This document shows, piece after piece, positions 25,264-32,433 of a DNA stretch of 36,368 bases. Under the pieces are notes generated by a model. It ran no database searches. It was not told the DNA's origin and saw only the letters and a program-made list of their open reading frames with translations. A program made the position numbers and the translations under genes. Source of the DNA: SLNP01 sp964446435 (GTDB lineage Bacteria; Bacteroidota; Bacteroidia; Bacteroidales; VadinHA17); the NCBI GenBank assembly GCA_964446435.1, contig CAYUOS010000012.1, positions 1-36,368 on the forward strand, read 5' to 3'. The first letter of the stretch is position 1; each line of letters begins with the position of its first letter.

Positions 25264-25739
25264 AACAACTCTTTTCTGTAAATCTGCTTTGGGTCGCCTG
25301 GGGCATAGAAATCTTTCAGTGAGGCTGCAAGCTCATAACCATTGGAAGTATAGAAAGCTTCGGTCGGCTTGTAGAGTTCCCTTCCTGAGGTTTCTATCCA
25401 TAGAATTCTTCCGCCCCTGCCTCTGACATCCTTCTCGATAGCCTCAAGCAGGACCGAACCATAACCTTTGCCCCGGGCATCACCTCTTACAGCTATCCAG
25501 TACAGATCCCAGGAGTGTTTCGAACAGGGGTTGTTGCCATATGTCGAGAATGCCACAATTCGCCCCTCATCTTCAATCTTCAGCCAGTAGTAACCACTCT
25601 CATCGCTTCCTTTCGAACAGGTTTCATCAAGCAGTCCCAGTGCAGTATCAACCTCAAAATCATAGAAAAACCCGGTAGACTCGAGTATGGCTCTCAATTC
25701 GTCCCTGTCACCCTCCCTGACTCCTTTAACAACATTCAT
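25260..25739 (-). CDS. GNAT-family N-acetyltransferase
   Basis: A 159-residue single-domain acetyltransferase. The acetyl-CoA pyrophosphate loop is RGDARGKGYGS at 85-95, after the strand DLYWIAV; the C-terminal EAFYTSNGYEL gives the conserved Tyr region. It sits 8 bases behind an ATP-grasp ligase gene and overlaps the DUF486 gene. In the archaeal and bacterial ablAB system, a lysine 2,3-aminomutase works with an acetyltransferase to make N-epsilon-acetyl-beta-lysine. The two ATP-grasp ligases between them make this a different and larger pathway. The acceptor is probably an amine of the pathway intermediate. Confidence 0.9.
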   Translation of the reverse strand: MNVVKGVREGDRDELRAILESTGFFYDFEVDTALGLLDETCSKGSDESGYYWLKIEDEGRIVAFSTYGNNPCSKHSWDLYWIAVRGDARGKGYGSVLLEAIEKDVRGRGGRILWIETSGRELYKPTEAFYTSNGYELAASLKDFYAPGDPKQIYRKELL

Positions 25740-25747
25740 ATTTTCAA

Positions 25748-26713
25748 CTAATTAAGATCACTTGTAATCATTTCAAAAACATCTTTCAAATCATAGCCTG
25801 CCTCCTTGCAGGCGGCAATAAACCCACTGTCGGGAGAGATACACGGGTTAGCGTTTACCTCAAGCACATAGGGGTTGCCGTTCTGGTCACATCTTATGTC
25901 AACCCGGGCGTAACCCCTGAGCTTCAGAATATTCCAGCAGCTGAGACATATCTCTCTGAGTTTCTTGTCAAGACCATAACTGGCTAGATCATCTGGAAAT
26001 ACCCGCACGCTGTTACGGTATTCGAAACTGTCAGTCTCCCATTTTGCCTTGTAATCAACAATTTTTGGCTTTTCAGGAACCCAGTCCCTGAACTCGATCT
26101 CAGCCGGCGGAAGCACTATCGGGCCGTCCTTCCCTGAAAACATACTTATATTGAACTCTCTGCCATCAATGAACTCCTCAATAATCCACTCTGAAGGATT
26201 AAGGTATGCCAGCCTCACCTCATCGCCGGGCAACCAGGTAAAAACCGACTCTGAGGTAATGCCCATTGATCCGTCCTCCCATACGGGTTTGACAATGTAT
26301 TTCCTGCCGTAGTGAAGCCTGCCGGTCTCATCAGGCCTCAGCGAAAGAGGCGTTGTTACCCCCCCGAGATTCAATATCCTTGATGCAAGATGTTTGTTGG
26401 AGGTAATGAAGATTGCCTCTAGCGGACATCCGCTGTATTTCAGACCTGAGAGTCCCAGAATTGCCGGAGCGAAATAACTGATCTGTCCCTTGTTGCAGAT
26501 AGACTCCACCAGGTTAAAAACAAAATCAGGAGACTCGCGCTTCACCTCCTCTATCTCATTAAGGAAATCCATGGTGATTCCCTTCCTGAAGGTATCCATA
26601 CCAAGCCTGGCCAGATTCTCTTCCACGAGGACAACCTGATCGATGATATCCATTTCGTCAGGAAGAGCGTCAGGCGCCGGCTTATTGTATAGTATGCAGC
26701 ACCTTTTTCTCAT
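25748..26713 (-). CDS. ATP-grasp ligase, D-alanine–D-alanine ligase-like (second of two)
   Basis: A 321-residue ATP-grasp enzyme. ATP and Mg sites are visible as YIVKPVWEDGSMG at 139-151, EEFIDGREF at 179-187, VDIRCD at 271-276 and LEVNANP at 284-290. Such enzymes activate a carboxylate as acyl phosphate and join it to an amine. FNLVE at 66-70 replaces the usual Ddl N-domain signature, so a peptidoglycan role is unlikely. It overlaps the preceding ATP-grasp gene by four bases and shares only the fold motifs with it, so the two probably carry out different ligations. Confidence 0.9.
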   Translation of the reverse strand: MRKRCCILYNKPAPDALPDEMDIIDQVVLVEENLARLGMDTFRKGITMDFLNEIEEVKRESPDFVFNLVESICNKGQISYFAPAILGLSGLKYSGCPLEAIFITSNKHLASRILNLGGVTTPLSLRPDETGRLHYGRKYIVKPVWEDGSMGITSESVFTWLPGDEVRLAYLNPSEWIIEEFIDGREFNISMFSGKDGPIVLPPAEIEFRDWVPEKPKIVDYKAKWETDSFEYRNSVRVFPDDLASYGLDKKLREICLSCWNILKLRGYARVDIRCDQNGNPYVLEVNANPCISPDSGFIAACKEAGYDLKDVFEMITSDLN

Positions 26714-27684
26714 CTTTCCAGTCCAAGCCTAAAAATGGCAGCGTCAATGATCTGCCTTAGAAGATCGTCATATTCAACCCCGTTCATGCGGGCCAGTATA
26801 GGCAGATCAGAGTGTATCGGATTCAGTCCGGCAAGCGGGTTGGCCTCAATGAAACAAACCCTGCCATGCCTGTCTGTCCTCAGGTCAACCCTTCCCCCGT
26901 CAACAGCCATCAGTGCATTCCAGGCTCTGATGGCAACACCGTGGCACTCATCAATCAGATCAGATGGTATGGGAGCATATTTTACATATGACTGATAGTT
27001 TTCCTTTACTTCAACAGAGTAGGGGAGATCGTCCTTACAGATAACCTCCATTCCGCCTATTGCGGTACTGCTATTGCCTCTGCCGGTTATGCCAACGGTA
27101 AATTCCCGGCCCGGAAGGTACTCCTCAACCAATACTGGCTGGTTATAGGCTGAAAGCAGCATCAAAACCTGCTCTCTGAGGCTCTCGGGATTTGAAACCC
27201 TGCTTTTGGTTGTTATTCCTTTTCCTGTTCCTTCAGAGACGGGCTTGACAAACAACGGATAGCATAATCCGCTGTCATCAATTTCGTCACCATTGCTAAT
27301 AAGTCTGCCGGGACTCACGGGAACTCCTGCAGATCCGACCACAACGCGGGCAAGATGTTTGTTTAAAGCAAGGCTCATCACACCTGGTCCGCTGAATATA
27401 TAAGGTATCCTGTATTGGTCAAGCAGGGCAGGCACGACCGATTCTCTTCCATCACCGTACAGGCCCTCTGCAATATTAAATACCAGGTCCCACCTGTCTC
27501 CGGCACAGAGCCTTCCTGTCAGTTCAAAAATATTACCAATCCTATCTGTCGAAAACCCCAATCTCTTTAGTGATGATTCAATGGCAATGATGGTCTCCTC
27601 CTTGTCAAACTCGGCAGTCTCATCCATTGAATAACCATGGTCGAGATACCATGATCTCAGATCAAATGTCAATCCGACTTTCAT
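26710..27684 (-). CDS. ATP-grasp ligase, D-alanine–D-alanine ligase-like (first of two)
   Basis: A 324-residue ATP-grasp enzyme. Motifs are FVKPVSEGTGKG at 145-156, VEEYLPGREF at 186-195, VDLRTD at 266-271, and FIEANPLAGLNPIHSDLP at 278-295, which ends in the Ddl-type substrate-side loop. The start at 27684 was chosen over 27720 because it has a GAGGGAG ribosome-binding site and leaves only seven bases after the aminomutase stop. It is closer to true Ddl enzymes than its neighbour. However, FNIAEGLYG replaces the Ddl N-terminal loop, and no mur or fts genes are near. It should form an amide bond using the beta-amino acid or its conjugate. Confidence 0.9.
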   Translation of the reverse strand: MKVGLTFDLRSWYLDHGYSMDETAEFDKEETIIAIESSLKRLGFSTDRIGNIFELTGRLCAGDRWDLVFNIAEGLYGDGRESVVPALLDQYRIPYIFSGPGVMSLALNKHLARVVVGSAGVPVSPGRLISNGDEIDDSGLCYPLFVKPVSEGTGKGITTKSRVSNPESLREQVLMLLSAYNQPVLVEEYLPGREFTVGITGRGNSSTAIGGMEVICKDDLPYSVEVKENYQSYVKYAPIPSDLIDECHGVAIRAWNALMAVDGGRVDLRTDRHGRVCFIEANPLAGLNPIHSDLPILARMNGVEYDDLLRQIIDAAIFRLGLER

Positions 27685-27686
27685 CG

Positions 27687-27693
27687 CTCCCTC
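27687..27693 (-). promoter_or_regulatory. Ribosome-binding site GAGGGAG deciding the ATP-grasp start
   Basis: GAGGGAG on the minus strand overlaps the stop of the aminomutase gene and stands two bases before the ATG at 27684. It supports that start over the longer in-frame one and suggests coupled translation. Confidence 0.6.
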
Positions 27694-28933
27694 AGATTTC
27701 AGGATAGACGTACTCTTCACCCTTGTAGTTTCGAAGTACTATCTTCTCAGTATCGTGTGAAACGACGTAATCAGGCAACAGGGGTATCTTGCCACCTCCA
27801 CCGGGAGCGTCAACCACAAAGGTGGGGACAGCGTAACCACTGGTGTACCCCCTCAATCCCCTTATAATCTCGAGACCCCTGGCCACAGTTGTCCTGAAAT
27901 GGGCAGACCCCGGTATGAGGTCACATTGGTACAGGTAGTATGGCCTAACCCTCGCCATAAGAAGCTTGTGCATCAGCTCCTTCATAACCTCAACAGAGTC
28001 ATTGATGCCTTTGAGTAGTACCGTCTGGCTTCCGAGCGGGATTCCGGCGTCTGCCAGTTTTGTGCAGGCTGAAACGCATTCCGGAGTAAGCTCATCGGGG
28101 TGCATGAAATGAAGACTGATAAAGAGAGGATGATATTTTCTCAGTGTCTTGAGGAGATTATCCGTTATTCTCTGGGGAAGCACGGCAGGCACCCTCGAAC
28201 CGATTCTTATCATCTGCACATGAGGAATAGCCCTTATACGTGAAAGAATATAGTCAAGAGCTTCATCAGTAAGTGTGAGTGGATCGCCGCCGCTGATAAG
28301 AACGTCCCTTATCTCTTGATTCGATGCAATATACCTGAAGGCATTCTCCCAGTCCTTGCGGTTGATCTTGTCAAGCTGCCCCACAGAATGTGAACGGGTG
28401 CAATACCTGCAATATGACGAGCAGAACTGGGTTACCGTGAACAGAACCCTGTCAGGGTACCTGTGAACAATCCCCTTTACCGGAGAGAATTTTGCCTCGT
28501 GAAGAGGATCAGATTCTTCGGTATTGTGCTGAAACAACTCATCAATAACGGGAATCACATTCCTGCGAAGAGGGTCGCCGGGCCTGCTGTCGTAGATAAG
28601 TGATGCAAAATACGGAGTAATGCGCATCGGAAGTCTGTCTTTCAGGTTGTTTATTGAAAGGCTCTCTTCCTCTGTAAGTTCCATTATCTTCATTAGTTCA
28701 CCGGGACTCCTGTAAGAGTTTCTCAACTGCCATTTCCAGTCATTCCAGTCACCGGGGGGAGTTATAGGAAAGTGCCGGTTCATAAATCCGGCACTGCGCG
28801 TGCTAACCAGCTGTTGTGTGGATTCGTTTTGCGGAAATACCTTGGTTCCACCGCCAGGCTCTTCATCAGAAGAGCAACCCACGAGGGTGCCCTCACTACG
28901 GAGGGCAACGGCCTCATTATTGTCAGCGTTCAT
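27692..28933 (-). CDS. kamA: Lysine 2,3-aminomutase, KamA family radical SAM enzyme
   Basis: A 413-residue radical-SAM, PLP-dependent enzyme that moves the alpha-amino group of L-lysine to the beta carbon. The iron-sulfur motif is Cys171-X3-Cys175-X2-Cys178, the SAM motif SGGDPL is at 214-219, and the PLP lysine is Lys382 in DAPGGGGKIPLL. Asp338 (YQCDL) and Asp375 (VVDAP) match the two aspartates that bind the lysine side chain in the clostridial enzyme. The spacings, 37 between them and 7 to the PLP lysine, agree exactly. The PGGGGK segment argues against EpmB, the elongation factor P modifier. It heads an operon with two ATP-grasp ligases and an acetyltransferase, so the beta-lysine is probably built into a larger molecule. 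Confidence 0.9.
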   Translation of the reverse strand: MNADNNEAVALRSEGTLVGCSSDEEPGGGTKVFPQNESTQQLVSTRSAGFMNRHFPITPPGDWNDWKWQLRNSYRSPGELMKIMELTEEESLSINNLKDRLPMRITPYFASLIYDSRPGDPLRRNVIPVIDELFQHNTEESDPLHEAKFSPVKGIVHRYPDRVLFTVTQFCSSYCRYCTRSHSVGQLDKINRKDWENAFRYIASNQEIRDVLISGGDPLTLTDEALDYILSRIRAIPHVQMIRIGSRVPAVLPQRITDNLLKTLRKYHPLFISLHFMHPDELTPECVSACTKLADAGIPLGSQTVLLKGINDSVEVMKELMHKLLMARVRPYYLYQCDLIPGSAHFRTTVARGLEIIRGLRGYTSGYAVPTFVVDAPGGGGKIPLLPDYVVSHDTEKIVLRNYKGEEYVYPEI

Positions 28934-29243
28934 AATGTCGATTGTTGTTCAATCTGTCTGTCTCTTTTTTATTGCTTTGTTGGTTAGAAATTGATGTCGA
29001 AAGTATTATTTAAATCATCACATTATTTGCCATCACATATCACAGTTATTAACTATTGACCAACATTTATGAACAACGCCTAACTACCTGTAAACATAGC
29101 TGTTTCATAATGCATGCATTAGTTTAAATTATTTAGACGCAGCCATTCATCAAAGTAACAGGAATGTTGGAAAAAAGATAAAAAAGATAATTCCTGACAG
29201 GTTTTTAAAGCCGGAGCTAATTTTATATATTGCAGCAAATAGA
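28934..29243. other. Intergenic region between divergent kamA and nrfH
   Basis: About 310 AT-rich bases that must hold the promoters of two divergent operons. No perfect TAnnTTTG, FNR-like or CRP-like palindrome was found on either strand. TATATTG at about 29226-29232 is a weak -7 candidate for nrfH. No gene is supported here. Confidence 0.5.
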
Positions 29244-29834
29244 ATGGAGATGGTTTTCTTCCGTAAACTTATACCCCCCGACAACCTGAAAATGCCTGTA
29301 ATTCTGCTGTTAGGGGTTTTTACAGGGCTTGCCCTGTTCTCATTCCATGTATCAAAGGCGTCGTCATACCTGGGTGACGAGCCCGAAACCTGTATCAACT
29401 GCCATATTATGGCTCCTCAGTATTCAACATGGAAAAACAGTGCCCACCGGGGCGGCACAAACTGCAACGACTGTCATGTACCCCACAATAATATTGTAAA
29501 TAAGTACTACTTCAAGGCAAAGGATGGATTGCGTCACGCCACAATGTTCACTCTGAGGCTCGAGCCACAGGTCATCTTCATCCACCAGGCCGGAAAGGAA
29601 GTAGTACACAAGAATTGTATCAGGTGTCATGCAGAACTGCTTACTGACAGCAGGCTTATGGGCTACAATACCAATACCCACAAAGAAAGAATGGATAGAA
29701 AGTGCTGGGAATGCCACAGGGGAACCCCTCACGGACGGGTCAACAGCCTTTCGAGCGTGCCATGGGCAAGGGTGCCCCTGCCGGGACCGGTAACCCCTGA
29801 GTGGCTGAGAAACAGAATGAGTACAGAAGAGTAA
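29244..29834 (+). CDS. nrfH: Cytochrome c nitrite reductase, small membrane subunit NrfH
   Basis: A 196-residue tetrahaem cytochrome of the NapC/NirT family. One N-terminal membrane helix (MPVILLLGVFTGLALFSF) is followed by four CXXCH sites: CINCH 50-54, CNDCH 74-78, CIRCH 125-129 and CWECH 154-158. Met56, two residues after the first haem His, fits the unusual Met ligand known in NrfH. The protein takes electrons from menaquinol and passes them to NrfA in the periplasm. It lies 29 bases before nrfA. Haem attachment will need cytochrome c maturation genes from elsewhere; none is in the window. Confidence 0.95.
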   Translation: MEMVFFRKLIPPDNLKMPVILLLGVFTGLALFSFHVSKASSYLGDEPETCINCHIMAPQYSTWKNSAHRGGTNCNDCHVPHNNIVNKYYFKAKDGLRHATMFTLRLEPQVIFIHQAGKEVVHKNCIRCHAELLTDSRLMGYNTNTHKERMDRKCWECHRGTPHGRVNSLSSVPWARVPLPGPVTPEWLRNRMSTEE

Positions 29835-29863
29835 TATTCATATAACCTGATAAAAGCTGAAAC

Positions 29864-31369
29864 ATGAAACCCGTACAGGAGATACTGAAGATGAGACCGT
29901 GGCTTGGATGGATAATCTTCACGGCAACTGCAGCAATAGTATTCCTGCTTGGAATGCTGGCAGCCTCAATAGTGGAAAGAAGGGCTGAAGCCGTCTTTGC
30001 ATATACACCGCAGGTAGATTTCCAGCAATTTGAGCCAAGGAATGAGATATGGGGCGAGTACTTCCCCAGGCAGTACGATACATACATGAAAACCGCAATG
30101 ACCGACTTCAGGAGCAAGCATAACGGAAGTGAAATGGTTGATATGCTTGAGGAATCGCCAAGGATGGTTGTGCTGTGGGCCGGTTATGCATTCTCGAGGG
30201 ATTATAACCAGGGGAGGGGACATTATTATGCTGTGGAAGACCTCTACAATACACTCAGGGTCGGAGCTCCGGCTGAGGGTGTGCCAAGCTTCCAGCCAAA
30301 CACTTGCTGGACCTGCAAAAGCACAGATGTGCCAAGACTAATGAATGAAATGGGCATTGTAGAGTTCTATCGCGGAACCTGGGACTCAAAAGGCACAGAA
30401 GTCCTAAACCCAATAGGTTGTGCTGACTGTCACGATTCAAAAACAATGAATCTTCAAATAACCAGACCTGCGCTGATAGATGGCTTCAAGGCTATGGGCA
30501 AGGATATCACAAAAGCCACTCACCAGGAGATGCGTAGCCTGGTTTGTGCGCAGTGCCATGTCGAGTACTACTTCAATAAGACAATGTACGAAGATGTAAA
30601 CTACCTGGTTCTTCCATGGAAAAATGGAACTTCTGTCGAAGAGATGGAACTCTATTATGATAATATAGGGTTTTCAGACTGGACACATGCCCTGAGCAGG
30701 GCTCCAATGATAAAGGCACAGCATCCAGACTATGAGTTGTTCCTCACAGGCACCCACGCTTCAAGAGGCATATCATGCGCAGATTGCCATATGCCTTTCG
30801 TAAGTGAGGGTGGACTCAAATTCACCGATCACCATCTGCAGAGTCCGCTTAACAAAGTATCTGCTTCATGCCAGGTTTGCCACCGCGAAGAGACCTCCCG
30901 ACTCATTGAGGATGTCTATTCGCGCCAGGATAAACTGCTCGAGGGAAGAGAAATGCTTGAGGAGCTTCTTGTCCGCTGCCATGTCGAGGCAAAGACAGCA
31001 TGGGACAAGGGTGCTACCGATGCACAGATGAAGGATATACTTTATGATATCAGGCGCGCCCAGTGGAGATGGGATTGTGCGGCTGCAGGGCATGGTAACT
31101 CTTTCCACGCTCCGGTGGAGACAGCAAGAATTGTTGCCGCCGGCCTTGGCTATGCCCAGGATGCAAGAGTGAAGCTGGTAAGGCTTCTTGCCACCCTCGG
31201 ACACTATGATGAGGTTCCGTATCCTGATATCAGCACAAAGGAAAAGGCTCAGGCTTTTATAGGCCTTGACATGAAGAAGCTTAACAGTGACAAGAAAGTC
31301 TTTCTTGAAACAGTTCTTCCCGGGTGGCTGAAGACAGGCAGGGAAAGGGAAAAAGGCTATGACAGGTGA
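29864..31369 (+). CDS. nrfA: Ammonia-forming cytochrome c nitrite reductase NrfA
   Basis: A 501-residue pentahaem enzyme that reduces nitrite to ammonium with six electrons. The active-site haem uses CWTCK (148-152), the lysine-ligated motif of NrfA. Four CXXCH sites follow: CADCH 186-190, CAQCH 228-232, CADCH 305-309 and CQVCH 336-340. The catalytic residues are present: an Arg in NTLR (131-132 region), Tyr in CHVEYY, and His287 in KAQHPDYE, which also holds the calcium-site Gln. An uncleaved N-terminal hydrophobic segment (WIIFTATAAIVFLLGMLAA) may anchor it beside NrfH. The next gene overlaps its end by 11 bases. Confidence 0.96.
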   Translation: MKPVQEILKMRPWLGWIIFTATAAIVFLLGMLAASIVERRAEAVFAYTPQVDFQQFEPRNEIWGEYFPRQYDTYMKTAMTDFRSKHNGSEMVDMLEESPRMVVLWAGYAFSRDYNQGRGHYYAVEDLYNTLRVGAPAEGVPSFQPNTCWTCKSTDVPRLMNEMGIVEFYRGTWDSKGTEVLNPIGCADCHDSKTMNLQITRPALIDGFKAMGKDITKATHQEMRSLVCAQCHVEYYFNKTMYEDVNYLVLPWKNGTSVEEMELYYDNIGFSDWTHALSRAPMIKAQHPDYELFLTGTHASRGISCADCHMPFVSEGGLKFTDHHLQSPLNKVSASCQVCHREETSRLIEDVYSRQDKLLEGREMLEELLVRCHVEAKTAWDKGATDAQMKDILYDIRRAQWRWDCAAAGHGNSFHAPVETARIVAAGLGYAQDARVKLVRLLATLGHYDEVPYPDISTKEKAQAFIGLDMKKLNSDKKVFLETVLPGWLKTGREREKGYDR

Positions 31370-32414
31370 AAGGACAGGTAAAGCTGTTCATCAAATTGAT
31401 CTTCGCAGCGACACAGTGACCAGGCCAACGCCTGGAATGCTTGAGGCGATGATGAGTGCTGATGTCGGCGACATGGTTTTCGGCGATGATCCTTCTGTAA
31501 ATGCACTCGAGGATTATGCAGCACGGCTTTTCGGAATGCATGGTGCGATTTACTGTCCTTCAGGCACTATGACCAACCAGATTGCACTGAGAATTCATAC
31601 AAGTCCCGGAGACGAAATTATATGCAGCAAACTTGCTCACATTTACCTGTATGAAGGAGGAGGAATGGCTTTCAATGCCTCAGCCCAGGCAGCCCTTATC
31701 GATACACCTGACGGTACTTTCACTGCCGGGCTGGCAGCTGCAAATTTAAATCCTGATGACGTTCATCGGGCATGCACTAGACTGGTATGCATCGAGAACA
31801 CTGTCAACAGGGGAGGGGGAGCATACTGGGATTTCAGGGAGATAATCTCAATTGGAAAATTCTGCCGTGAAAATGGCCTGGCATATCACCTTGACGGTGC
31901 TCGTCTTTTCAATGCCCTTGCCGAAACTTCTGAAACGCCGGAAGACTACGGAAGGGTGTTTGACACTATCTCAATATGCCTCTCGAAAGGACTTGGAGCA
32001 CCTGTTGGGTCAATTCTTCTTGTTTCATCGACTGAAGCACTGAAGAAAGCCAGAAGAGTCAGGAAGGTCTTCGGAGGATATATGAGACAAGCCGGTTATA
32101 TTGCATCCGCCGGCCTCTACGCACTGAAAAACAATACTGAAAGAGTAACTGAAGATCATAAAAATGCAAGAATGATTGGTAAGGTGCTGGAAAAATGTGA
32201 CTGGGTAGCCTCGGTTGCTCCCGTGCCAACCAATATTATAATATTCACTACAGTTGAGCATATAACTGCAGTTCAGGCTGCAGACAGGCTTAAGGAAAAA
32301 GGAGTTCTGGCCCTCCCGGTGGGGTTGAGGGAGATAAGGCTCGTCACCCACCTCGATATTTCGGCAGAGATGGCAGCAACGGTAACAGAGATACTGCCCC
32401 GCCTTTTTCAATGA
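31359..32414 (+). CDS. ltaE: Low-specificity L-threonine aldolase family enzyme
   Basis: A 351-residue PLP enzyme. DLRSDTVTRPTPGM opens the domain, CPSGTMTNQ binds PLP phosphate, and the ring-stacking His is in KLAHIYLYEGGG. HLDGARLFNA supplies Asp179 and Arg182, and the Schiff-base lysine is Lys210 in CLSKGLGAPVGS. It cleaves L-threonine or allo-threonine to glycine and acetaldehyde; related enzymes act on other beta-hydroxy amino acids. The start lies inside nrfA (11-base overlap), so the gene is probably translated from the nrf transcript, an unusual partner for a respiratory enzyme. The deacetylase fusion gene follows after 19 bases. Confidence 0.92.
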   Translation: MTGERTGKAVHQIDLRSDTVTRPTPGMLEAMMSADVGDMVFGDDPSVNALEDYAARLFGMHGAIYCPSGTMTNQIALRIHTSPGDEIICSKLAHIYLYEGGGMAFNASAQAALIDTPDGTFTAGLAAANLNPDDVHRACTRLVCIENTVNRGGGAYWDFREIISIGKFCRENGLAYHLDGARLFNALAETSETPEDYGRVFDTISICLSKGLGAPVGSILLVSSTEALKKARRVRKVFGGYMRQAGYIASAGLYALKNNTERVTEDHKNARMIGKVLEKCDWVASVAPVPTNIIIFTTVEHITAVQAADRLKEKGVLALPVGLREIRLVTHLDISAEMAATVTEILPRLFQ

Positions 32415-32433
32415 CTACAAAACAGATACTTAA

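Noticed and set aside
25748..27684. Calling the two ATP-grasp genes ddl for peptidoglycan synthesis
   Set aside because: They lack the usual Ddl N-terminal signature, differ from each other, and sit with kamA and GNAT genes, not with mur genes.
27692..28933. Calling the 413-residue aminomutase EpmB (elongation factor P lysine modification)
   Set aside because: It has the PGGGGK PLP segment and both free-lysine-binding aspartates, and no epmA or efp gene is nearby.
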